Assembly (NCBI RefSeq): GCF_008107625.1
Contig: NZ_SDKK01000005.1
Span: 150,222-214,221 of the forward strand
DNA from: Zoogloea oleivorans
GTDB taxonomy: Bacteria; Pseudomonadota; Gammaproteobacteria; Burkholderiales; Rhodocyclaceae
Direction of reading: 5' to 3'
DNA length: 64,000 nucleotides
A program made the position numbers and the translations under genes. The notes beneath the pieces are model-generated. The model did not search any database. It saw only the letters and a program-made list of their open reading frames with translations, and was not told where the DNA came from. This document shows positions 1 through 6,913 of this stretch, piece after piece. Each line of letters starts with the position of its first letter. Position 1 is the first letter of the stretch.

Positions 1-970
1 CAACCAGGCCCGCGCCAACCCCTTCAAGTGGAACGCCGATGCCGCCTACGTGCCGCCGGTGCCCGCCCAGCTGGGTGTGCACGCCATCGACGTGGATCTG
101 GCCGAGCTGGTCGATTACATCGACTGGGGCCCCTTCTTCCAGACCTGGGACCTGGCCGGCAGCTACCCGAAGATCCTCCACGACGACATCGTTGGCGAAA
201 CCGCCCGCGAGCTGAAGTCCGACGCCGAAGTGATGCTCGCCCGCATGATCGCCGAGCAGGACACCAACCCGTGGGTCAAGGCCCGCGCGGTGTATGGCCT
301 GTTCCCGGCCAACGCGGTGGGTGACGACATCGAGATCTATGCTGACGAGACCCGCAGCGAAGTGCTGATGACCTGGCATGGCCTGCGCCAGCAGCATGAG
401 CGCCCGGCCGGCAAGCCCAACTACTGCCTGGCCGACTTCATCGCGACCAAGGAAAGCGGCGTGCCCGACTACGTCGGCGCCTTTGCGGTCACCGCCGGCC
501 TCGGCATCGAAGCTCGTCTGGCCGCCTACGAGCGCACCCACGACGACTACCGGGCGATCATGCTCAAGTCGCTCGCCGACCGCTTCGCCGAAGCGACTGC
601 CGAGTGGCTGCACGCCCGCGTGCGCAAGGAATTCTGGGGCTATGCCGCCGAGGAAACCCTGAGCTGCGAAGACCTCGTCAAGGAAGCCTACCAGGGCATC
701 CGTCCGGCCCCCGGCTACCCGGCCTGCCCGGACCACACCGTGAAGGGCGACGTTTTCAAGCTGCTCGACGTCACCGCCAACACCGGCATGGAACTCACCG
801 AAAGCTTCGCGATGACGCCGGCCGCCGCAGTGAGCGGTTTCTACTTTGCCCACCCCGACGCGCATTACTTTGCCGTCAGCAAGATCGGGCGCGACCAGCT
901 GGAAGACTGGGCCAGGCGCACCGGGATGACGGTGGAGGAAGCGGCTCGCTGGCTGGCGCCGCTGCTGTAA
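1..970 (+). CDS. metH: Methionine synthase, B12-dependent (C-terminal part)
   Basis: Partial gene: the reading frame is open from the left edge of the window and ends at TAA 968-970, giving about 322 C-terminal residues. They cover the end of the cobalamin-binding region and the whole reactivation domain, which binds S-adenosylmethionine to re-methylate oxidised cob(II)alamin. The signature RPAPGYPACPDHT (near base 700) is the AdoMet-binding motif of this domain, and the start of the domain (YIDWGPFFQTWDLAG) also matches. The enzyme transfers a methyl group from methyltetrahydrofolate to homocysteine in the cytoplasm. An intrinsic terminator follows 29 bp after the stop. The catalytic N-terminal modules lie outside the window. 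Confidence 0.96.
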   Translation, partial: NQARANPFKWNADAAYVPPVPAQLGVHAIDVDLAELVDYIDWGPFFQTWDLAGSYPKILHDDIVGETARELKSDAEVMLARMIAEQDTNPWVKARAVYGLFPANAVGDDIEIYADETRSEVLMTWHGLRQQHERPAGKPNYCLADFIATKESGVPDYVGAFAVTAGLGIEARLAAYERTHDDYRAIMLKSLADRFAEATAEWLHARVRKEFWGYAAEETLSCEDLVKEAYQGIRPAPGYPACPDHTVKGDVFKLLDVTANTGMELTESFAMTPAAAVSGFYFAHPDAHYFAVSKIGRDQLEDWARRTGMTVEEAARWLAPLL

Positions 971-998
971 GCGGCCAGCCTGGGCCTGTGTTGTACGG

Positions 999-1023
999 GA
1001 GCCGCCTGCGGGCGGCTCTTTTT
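999..1023 (+). terminator. Intrinsic terminator after metH
   Basis: Perfect 8-bp stem GAGCCGCC / GGCGGCTC (999-1006 with 1011-1018), 4-nt loop, followed by five T residues. Placed directly after the metH stop codon, so it ends the metH transcript. Confidence 0.85.
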
Positions 1024-1062
1024 ATGCGGTCGCCGAGGCCGCGTGGGGCGGTGGCGGCACTT

Positions 1063-1314
1063 CGAGCGACGGTCGCGACGCTGAAAGCCTTGCAGGCGAA
1101 GGGGAAGGCGTCGCCACCGTCAGAAAAAGCTTCGCTTGCGAGCCAAAAAGCGTCGCTGTCGTCGAAAAAAGCTTCGCCTGCGAGGCAAAAAGCGTCGCTT
1201 GCGAGGGGGCTTGCTTCGCAAGCGACGCACAAAGTGTCGCTGTCGACGGTGCTTGGGTCGCCAGCGACACAAAAAGCGTCGTGCGCGAGGGGTAAAGTTT
1301 CGCCGCCGGAGCCC
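1063..1314. repeat. Tandem array of imperfect 21-bp repeats
   Basis: Twelve abutting 21-bp units can be read between the metH terminator and the norQ stop. Typical units begin AAAGCTTCGCTTGCGAGCCA or AAAGCGTCGCTGTCGTCGAA, with the consensus core AAAGC(G/T)TCGC. Because 21 is divisible by three and the units lack stop codons, several frames on both strands stay open and encode seven-residue repeats (for example KASLASQ). No plausible start codon with a ribosome-binding site was found, so I treat the block as non-coding. Units 1189-1209 and 1210-1230 together form a long hairpin (1192-1228). The array contains no spacers and so is not CRISPR. Confidence 0.85.
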
Positions 1315-1327
1315 AGTGGGGGGCGTC

Positions 1328-2125
1328 TCAGCGCCCGAAGGTTGCCCGCACGACCTCCAGCAGCGCATCGGCCACTTCCACGTCGTCGGTCAGGCTTTCC
1401 ACCAGCGCCGAGCGGCAGGCTTCCACCGGATCGAGGCCGACCTTGACCAGCTTGGCCGCGTAGACCAGCAGGCGCGTCGACACCACTTCTTCCAGGTCCA
1501 CATCCTTCAGGCTGCGCAGGCGTCCGGCGATGGAGACGAGCTGCTTGGCGAGCATCGGGTCGCAGGCGGCTTCGCCGATGAGGATGGTTTCTTCGCGGGC
1601 GGCACTCGGGAAGTCGAAGCGCAGGCTGATGAAGCGCTGGCGGGTGGATGGCTTGAGGCCCTTGAGAAAGTTCTGGTAGCCCGGGTTGTAGGACATCACC
1701 AGCATGAAACGGTCTGGCGCGTGGAGGAGTTCGCCGGTGCGCTCGATGGGCAGCACGCGGCGGTCGTCGGCCAGCGGGTGGATGACGACGGTGGTGTCGC
1801 GGCGGGCTTCGACGACTTCGTCGAGGTAGCAGATGCCGCCTTCGCGCACGGCGCGGGTCAGCGGGCCGTCGCACCATACCGTTTGCCCGTCGCCGAGCAG
1901 GTGGCGGCCGACCAGGTCGGCGGCGGTCAGGTCGTCGTGGCAGGCCACGGTGAACAGCGGCAGTCCGAGGCGGGCCGCCATGTGGGCGACAAAGCGGGTC
2001 TTGCCGACCCCGGTGGGGCCCTTGATGAGCAGCGGCAGGCGGTTTTTCCAGGCCTGCTCGAAGACTTCCATCTCGTTGCCGGACGCTTCGTAGAAGGGAA
2101 TGTTGGTTTCCATGGGGGCGTTCAT
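1328..2125 (-). CDS. norQ: NorQ/CbbQ-type MoxR AAA+ ATPase
   Basis: 265-residue AAA+ ATPase of the CbbQ/NirQ/NorQ family. These proteins work with a von Willebrand-factor partner (NorD or CbbO) to insert metal or activate an enzyme; NorQ acts on nitric oxide reductase. Visible motifs: Walker A GPTGVGKT near residue 36, Walker B ICYLDEV, and the family stretch SYNPGYQNFLKGLKPSTRQR. The chosen start at 2125 gives MNAPMETN and overlaps the upstream gene stop by ATGA, implying translational coupling. Linkage to norE favours NorQ over the RuBisCO activase CbbQ. No norD, norB or norC lies in the window, so the partner must be elsewhere. The gene is followed directly by the 21-bp repeat array. Confidence 0.85.
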   Translation of the reverse strand: MNAPMETNIPFYEASGNEMEVFEQAWKNRLPLLIKGPTGVGKTRFVAHMAARLGLPLFTVACHDDLTAADLVGRHLLGDGQTVWCDGPLTRAVREGGICYLDEVVEARRDTTVVIHPLADDRRVLPIERTGELLHAPDRFMLVMSYNPGYQNFLKGLKPSTRQRFISLRFDFPSAAREETILIGEAACDPMLAKQLVSIAGRLRSLKDVDLEEVVSTRLLVYAAKLVKVGLDPVEACRSALVESLTDDVEVADALLEVVRATFGR

Positions 2126-2394
2126 TTGAGGGCGATCCAGTAGGCGATGGCAATCAGGGACGAGACGAGGAGCAGCCAGCCGAGGAGCAGGCCGCGCCAG
2201 AAGAATTTGACCCCGCGCAGGCCCATGAAGTCCAGTGCCACGAGACGGCCCTTGATGAAGCTGATGACGAGGAGGCTGGCCATGGCCAGCGGGCCGGCGA
2301 TGCCGAGGCTGTCGCCGATTTCGCCAATGGCGAAGGTGGCCAGGGTGGCGAGGATCAGGATGACCCACGCGATGTTGAGCTGACGGGTATTCAT
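2122..2394 (-). CDS. Small cytochrome oxidase subunit IV/NorF-like membrane protein
   Basis: 90-residue membrane protein with three hydrophobic segments (about residues 7-26, 32-48 and 66-88). It sits between norE and norQ with overlapping or very short junctions. Size, topology and position fit the prokaryotic cytochrome c oxidase subunit IV family, which includes NorF of denitrifiers. NorF is an accessory factor needed for full nitric oxide reductase activity, and its mechanism is not settled. I could not see a unique signature, so the norF assignment rests mostly on context. The ATGA overlap with norQ indicates coupled translation. Confidence 0.7.
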   Translation of the reverse strand: MNTRQLNIAWVILILATLATFAIGEIGDSLGIAGPLAMASLLVISFIKGRLVALDFMGLRGVKFFWRGLLLGWLLLVSSLIAIAYWIALK

Positions 2395-2398
2395 GACC

Positions 2399-2995
2399 TC
2401 ACCTCATCACGTAAACAAGCGGGAAGAGGACGATCCACACCAGATCCACCATGTGCCAGTAGGCCGCGCCGCTTTCGATGCTGTTCATGTCGGCCGGCCC
2501 GTAGGCGCCCTGGCGGGTTTTTACCCACAGGACGACGAGGATGACCATGCCGAGGATGACGTGCATGAAATGGAAGAAGGTCAGCGACAGATAGAACATG
2601 TAGAAGGTGTTGGTGGACAGGTTGATGCCGGCCCCGAACTTGTCGGCGTACTCGAAGCCCTTGACCACCAGGAAGCCACCGCCGCAGGCGATGCCGGCCA
2701 GTAGCCAGCGGGCGCCGGTGGCGGAGCGGCTGCGCCCGACGGCTTCGACGGCGCGGGCCACGCACCAGCTGCCGGTGATCAGCAGGACGGTGTTGAAGGC
2801 TCCGGCCTGGCGGTCGAGGGTTTGCTGCATCTCGTTGAAGAGTTCGACGTTGTGGGCCCGGCCGAAAGCGTAGGCGCCAAAAAACACCCCGAAGGCGAGC
2901 AGTTCGGCGAGGATGAAGAACCAGATCGCCAGGTCTCCGGGGGGGGAGGCGGCGGGGCCGCTGTGCGGGGGCGATGTGTCGGGGGAGGTATCCAT
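2399..2995 (-). CDS. norE: NorE-like cytochrome c oxidase subunit III family protein
   Basis: 198-residue polytopic membrane protein of the COX3 family. A Pro/Ser-rich N terminus precedes the first helix (DLAIWFFILAELLAFGVFFG). Family landmarks are VKGFEY, FFHFMHVILGMVIL and YWHMVDLVWIVLFPLVY. NorE is an accessory protein of respiratory nitric oxide reductase rather than an oxidase subunit. The start at 2995 (MDTSPDTS) is preferred; the frame is open upstream to 3055, but those residues look unlike the family. It heads a three-gene minus-strand group with the NorF-like gene and norQ. An imperfect FNR/DNR-like site lies about 35 bp before the start. Confidence 0.82.
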   Translation of the reverse strand: MDTSPDTSPPHSGPAASPPGDLAIWFFILAELLAFGVFFGAYAFGRAHNVELFNEMQQTLDRQAGAFNTVLLITGSWCVARAVEAVGRSRSATGARWLLAGIACGGGFLVVKGFEYADKFGAGINLSTNTFYMFYLSLTFFHFMHVILGMVILVVLWVKTRQGAYGPADMNSIESGAAYWHMVDLVWIVLFPLVYVMR

Positions 2996-3029
2996 GCGCG
3001 CAGTGTCACCGGCGTGGCCTTGCACGGCC

Positions 3030-3043
3030 TTGATCTGTCCCAA
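3030..3043 (-). promoter_or_regulatory. Possible FNR/DNR-type site upstream of norE
   Basis: TTGATCTGTCCCAA matches the CRP/FNR-family consensus TTGAT-N4-ATCAA at 8 of 10 specified positions. It lies about 35 bp upstream of the norE start. Denitrification accessory genes are commonly driven by FNR, DNR or NNR. Only one half-site is perfect, so this is tentative. Confidence 0.3.
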
Positions 3044-3139
3044 TTTCCTGTGCATCGGGCGGCACCGAAAAGTCCCCTCAAGTTTTGGGGTTTTACTGCG
3101 TTAGTAACACTTCGGTTATCAGCACACAGGAACAGGACT

Positions 3140-4078
3140 ATGCGCATTTTGCTTGTGGACGATTCGCGGGCGGTGGCTGCGGTGATCGGCGCACGCCTGG
3201 AGGTGATCGGCCACAAGGTGACGGTTGCCGAGAACGGGGAGGTGGCGCTGGCACGCTTTCGGGAGGCGCTGCCTGATCTGGTGCTGATGGACATCGAGAT
3301 GCCGGTGATGAACGGTTTCGAGGCAGCCCAGCGGATTCGTGCGCTGGAGGCCACGCAGGACTGGGCATGGACACCGATCATTTTTCTGACCGCTTCGGAC
3401 ACGCCGGAGAATCTGGTGACCGCGATTGAGGCGGGGGGCGACGATTTCATCGCCAAAACGGTGCCGGAAGCCGTGCTCCAGGCCAAGATGAAAGCCATGT
3501 CGCGTATTGCCAGTCTGCGTGCCGAGCTGGCTCACGCCAACGGCAAGCTGGAGGCGCTGGCCCGTCAGGACGGACTCACCGGTCTCTGTAACCGGCGCTA
3601 CATGGATTTGCGTCTTGATCATCAATGGGCGGAGGCCTGCCGCGTGGGCGCGTCTTTCGGCTTGCTGATGCTCGACGTGGATAACTTCAAGAAATACAAC
3701 GATGGCTACGGGCATCTGGCTGGCGACGACTGTCTGCGGGCCATTGCGGCGACACTGGCGGAGGTGGTGGCGAAGGCCAATGCCGCCGGGCTGGTCCGGG
3801 ATGCCTTTGCGGCCCGTTACGGCGGCGAGGAGTTTGCGGTGCTGATTCCCCGCTGTTCGGCGGCTGCCCATGCCGGGCTGGGCGCCAGCCTGGTGGCAGC
3901 GGTGCACGCCCTGGGGATTCCCCATCAGAGCAATGCCGGCTGGGGCTGCGTGACGCTGTCGGTGGGGGGCGCGCACGTGCTGCGCGCCGACGGCAAGCTG
4001 GTGCAGCTGTTCCGCCGCGCGGATGCCCACTTGTATCTGGCCAAGGAAAAGGGGCGCAACCGGGCCGAGATGGACTGA
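3140..4078 (+). CDS. Response regulator with diguanylate cyclase output (REC-GGDEF)
   Basis: 312-residue cytoplasmic protein, the same layout as PleD/WspR-type regulators. The receiver domain (1-115) has acidic pocket D7/D8, phospho-acceptor D51 in LMDIEMPVMNG, T84 and K106. The GGDEF domain (140-308) has the active-site loop as GGEEF at 228-232, a functional variant. The RxxD product-inhibition motif is not visible upstream of that loop. It probably makes cyclic di-GMP from GTP when phosphorylated. The partner kinase is not adjacent. The start ATG at 3140 follows an AACAGGA ribosome-binding stretch. It is divergent from norE. Confidence 0.9.
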   Translation: MRILLVDDSRAVAAVIGARLEVIGHKVTVAENGEVALARFREALPDLVLMDIEMPVMNGFEAAQRIRALEATQDWAWTPIIFLTASDTPENLVTAIEAGGDDFIAKTVPEAVLQAKMKAMSRIASLRAELAHANGKLEALARQDGLTGLCNRRYMDLRLDHQWAEACRVGASFGLLMLDVDNFKKYNDGYGHLAGDDCLRAIAATLAEVVAKANAAGLVRDAFAARYGGEEFAVLIPRCSAAAHAGLGASLVAAVHALGIPHQSNAGWGCVTLSVGGAHVLRADGKLVQLFRRADAHLYLAKEKGRNRAEMD

Positions 4079-4094
4079 GCCCGGTTGCCCGCCT

Positions 4095-6419
4095 TCAGAG
4101 GCGGCTCTGGATTTCCTCGATGTAGCCGAGCATGCCGGTGCGGATACTGGCGGCGTTGCCTTCGTCCGTATCGATGTGCATGGCCAGCCGGTAGGCCGGA
4201 TTGACCCGTACCACCACGTCGCCGAAGATCAGTTCCCGCTCGCCTTCGACCCGCACGCGCACGATGTACTTGTCGCGCACGCGGAAGCGCTTGGCGTCTT
4301 CCGGCGTCATGTGGATGTGGCGCTGGGCGCAGATCACGCCCCGCTCGATGGTGGTGCTGCCGGCCGGCCCTTCGAGGGTGATGCCCGGCGTGTTGACCAG
4401 GTCGCCGGATTCGCGGATCGGCGGCTGGATGCCGACCTTGAACTGCTCGGTCATGGCGATCTCGACCTGCGTTTCCTTGCGCGTCGGGCCAAGTACGCGA
4501 ACGTTGGCGATGCGTCCCTTGGGGCCGACCAGGTGCACTTTCTCGGCACAGGCGAACTGGCCGGGCTGGGACAGCTCGTGTTCGGGGGTCAGCTGGTGGC
4601 CGGGGCCAAACAGCTTTTCCACGTCGGCCTGGCACAGGTGGATGTGGTGGGCCGAGATCTCGATCGGAATCGGCGCCTCGGCTTCTTCTTCCTTCATCGC
4701 CATGATGAGCTGGTTGCGCTCGATGGCCCGCAGGGTTTCCCAGGCCACCAGGCGCTCGTCGTCGTTGGCAATGACCAGGATGGTGACCGGTGAGTCGTCC
4801 GCCGAGATGATGGCGTGGGAGCTTACGGGGCCGAGGTTGCGGTTCTTTTCCTCGTCGAGCTTGATGCCCATGTAGCCGAGACCCTGGCAGGCCAGGCTGC
4901 GTACGGTGGCGCTGGTTTCACCGATGTCGCCGGTGAAGGCCAGCACGTCGATGCCGCCCATCGCCGCCACGTAGGCGCCGATGTTCTTGCGTACCTGGTA
5001 GCAGAAGGCCTTGTGGGCCAGCAGGGCACGGTGATGGCCGTCGCTGGCGGCGTTCTCGATGTCGTGGATGTTGCTGGAGATGCCGGAGATGCCCTTCAGG
5101 CCGCTCTCGGTATTGATCAGGTTGGACAGCGCCTCCGGCGACATCTTGTGATGTTCGAGCAGGTGGATCATGACTGCCGGGTCGATGCTGCCGGAGCGGC
5201 TCGGCATGATCAGGCCGTCGGTGGGCGTCATGCCCATGCTGGTGTCCACCGAGCGACCGTGGTCGATGGCGCACAGGGAGGCGCCGATGCCCAGGTGGCA
5301 GGAGACGATTTCCAGTTCGCCCAGTTGGCGTTTGAGCACTTCGGCCGACTTCAGCGAGACGTAGCGGTGGGAGGTGCCGTGGAAACCGTAGCGACGGATG
5401 CCGTCCTGCTTGTAGAGGTCGTAGGGCAGGCCGTACAGGTAGGCGTAGGGCGGCAGGGTCTGGTGGAAGGCGGTGTCGAAGACGGCCACGTGGGGCACGT
5501 CAGGCAGCTGCTTCATGGCCTCGCGGATGCCTTCCACGTTGACCGGGTTGTGCAGCGGCGCAAACACCGACAGGGCTTCGATGTCGGCAATCACCGTCGG
5601 GGTGATGACCACAGCGCTGGAGAATTTGCTGCCGCCATGCACGACCCGGTGGCCGACGGAGGAGACGTCTTCCGGGTGGAAGATGAAGCCGTCGCCGAGC
5701 AGGCTGGTGGCGTCGTGGATGACCCGGAACAGCTCGGAGAGCGGGAAGGGATCACAGGTCAGGATCTTGGTCTGGGTGCCCACCACCACGCTGATGCGGG
5801 AAACGCAGTCGTCCGAATTGTCGATGATGCCGTGCACATCGGAGCCGAGGTCCTGGGTGTCGTAGATGCCGAAGTGAATCTGGCTGAGACCGACATTGAG
5901 CACCAGCACCTTGCCCGGGGTGTCGGTGTGCAGGGACAGGGCGTAGGGGTCGTCGGACTTGCTCATGGCGCTGCTCTGGTCGGCGACGAGATCCACCGAC
6001 ATCGTCCGCATGCGGTCGAGGAGCAGGCGCGACAGATAGCCGACGGCCTTGGGGTTGGTCAGGATCTGGGCGTTGAAGACGCTCAACGGGATCAGCAGCA
6101 CGAAGCAGCGGTTGCCGGCGATCACGTCGGCGGTCACGCGGTCACCGGTGAGGGTGGACATCACGCCGAAGACATCGCCTGGTCCGAGCTGGCTGATCAC
6201 GGAGCGGGTGCCCGTGTTGTCGGTGACGGAAATCTCCGAGTGGCCGGTGATCATCACGCCGATGAACTTGCCTTCATCACCGGTTTCGAGGATGGCCTCG
6301 TTCCCCTCGTAGGTGGCAAGGTGGCCCTGACGGACGATTTCCTCGACCTTGTCGGCCGGAAAGCTTTCGAACAGACGGACCTGTTCGAGGAAAAACCGTT
6401 TCAGATCAATTTCGCTCAC
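4095..6419 (-). CDS. Fusion protein: cyclic-nucleotide-binding-like domain, acetate kinase, PduL phosphotransacylase
   Basis: 774 residues with three modules. Residues 15-135 form a CRP-like cyclic-nucleotide-binding fold (GPGDVFGVMSTL at 80-90), with the usual phosphate-binding Glu replaced by Val. Residues 170-570 are acetate/propionate kinase with VGHRVVHGG, APLHNP, FDTAFHQT, YGFHGTSHRY, SRSGSIDP and FTGDIGET, which supply the expected Arg258, His290, Asp315, His347, Arg408 and Glu501. Residues 585-774 are PduL-type phosphotransacylase with the metal-binding HHIHL, QRHIHM and MHIDTDEGNAA. Together they could interconvert acetyl-CoA, acetyl phosphate and acetate with ATP in one polypeptide. 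The kinase N-terminal loop reads NVGLSQIHF instead of the usual NxGSSSxK form, so its activity needs proof. Start is GTG at 6419. No microcompartment genes are nearby. Confidence 0.92.
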   Translation of the reverse strand: MSEIDLKRFFLEQVRLFESFPADKVEEIVRQGHLATYEGNEAILETGDEGKFIGVMITGHSEISVTDNTGTRSVISQLGPGDVFGVMSTLTGDRVTADVIAGNRCFVLLIPLSVFNAQILTNPKAVGYLSRLLLDRMRTMSVDLVADQSSAMSKSDDPYALSLHTDTPGKVLVLNVGLSQIHFGIYDTQDLGSDVHGIIDNSDDCVSRISVVVGTQTKILTCDPFPLSELFRVIHDATSLLGDGFIFHPEDVSSVGHRVVHGGSKFSSAVVITPTVIADIEALSVFAPLHNPVNVEGIREAMKQLPDVPHVAVFDTAFHQTLPPYAYLYGLPYDLYKQDGIRRYGFHGTSHRYVSLKSAEVLKRQLGELEIVSCHLGIGASLCAIDHGRSVDTSMGMTPTDGLIMPSRSGSIDPAVMIHLLEHHKMSPEALSNLINTESGLKGISGISSNIHDIENAASDGHHRALLAHKAFCYQVRKNIGAYVAAMGGIDVLAFTGDIGETSATVRSLACQGLGYMGIKLDEEKNRNLGPVSSHAIISADDSPVTILVIANDDERLVAWETLRAIERNQLIMAMKEEEAEAPIPIEISAHHIHLCQADVEKLFGPGHQLTPEHELSQPGQFACAEKVHLVGPKGRIANVRVLGPTRKETQVEIAMTEQFKVGIQPPIRESGDLVNTPGITLEGPAGSTTIERGVICAQRHIHMTPEDAKRFRVRDKYIVRVRVEGERELIFGDVVVRVNPAYRLAMHIDTDEGNAASIRTGMLGYIEEIQSRL

Positions 6420-6913
6420 GCTGATTCTCGCTTCAAAATGTGGGTGCCGTAGACCAGAGGATAGTCCCCTTGTTGCGATGCAGCAAACGACTATCTCCTC
6501 ATCCGTTGCCTTCAGTGCCTGTCGAACGGGTGCCCCGGGGGGAAAGGAAAGTCGAATGTACTACCCGTAGATGTTGAAAATATAAAGATGGAGGGCGTGG
6601 ACTGCTGGAACGGCAGCGAAATCTGTGTTTTTCAGGGCGTTTTTCATCAAAGACGGGCCTTTTTGTTGGCTATCCAGGTAAAAGCGCCTCCGCTTCGGCA
6701 CAGCTTCGCATGGCCGAAATCCTTCCCGCCAGTGTCGATATTCCACTTGGTATTTTTAAGGGCCCGAACAAGCCCGAAGTGATCTGCGGGTTTCCATGGG
6801 GCCGCGTTGCGCGGTGCTGTACCGCGCGGTGGTCGCCGATCAGGTCGGGCTCGTGGCGCTGGAGTCAGCTGTCCGGGCTGCGCCGGGGGACGTACCGGGC
6901 GCGCATCCGGGCC
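6420..6913. other. 494-bp intergenic region without a supported gene
   Basis: Lies between the acetate kinase fusion and the bestrophin-like gene, both on minus. The part next to the fusion holds a candidate promoter. Short open frames on both strands lack a ribosome-binding site or recognisable family features. The central part (6560-6760) is more AT-rich than its surroundings. No clear RNA gene or repeat was seen. Confidence 0.6.
6458..6486 (-). promoter_or_regulatory. Candidate sigma-70 promoter for the acetate kinase fusion
   Basis: Read on the minus strand, TTGCTG and TATCCT are separated by 17 bp, about 40 bp upstream of the GTG start at 6419. Spacing is ideal; the -10 box is imperfect. 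Prediction by eye only. Confidence 0.35.

Noticed and set aside
1063..1314. Repeat block considered as a CRISPR array
   Set aside because: Units abut without unique spacers, are imperfect and only 21 bp; no cas genes are nearby.
876..2153. 425-codon minus frame through the repeat array into norQ
   Set aside because: It runs out of frame over norQ; the repeat part only stays open because the unit is 21 bp without stops.
4095..4700. PduL domain taken as sign of a propanediol/ethanolamine microcompartment
   Set aside because: No shell proteins, diol dehydratase or encapsulation peptide; the domain is fused to acetate kinase instead.
4815..6452. 545-codon open frame on plus opposite the acetate kinase fusion
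   Set aside because: It is the antisense shadow of a GC-rich gene with strong family motifs on minus; its translation is Val/Gly/His-rich without any domain.
6561..6746. 61-codon minus ORF in the intergenic region upstream of the acetate kinase fusion
   Set aside because: No ribosome-binding site, no family resemblance, and composition like the surrounding non-coding DNA.
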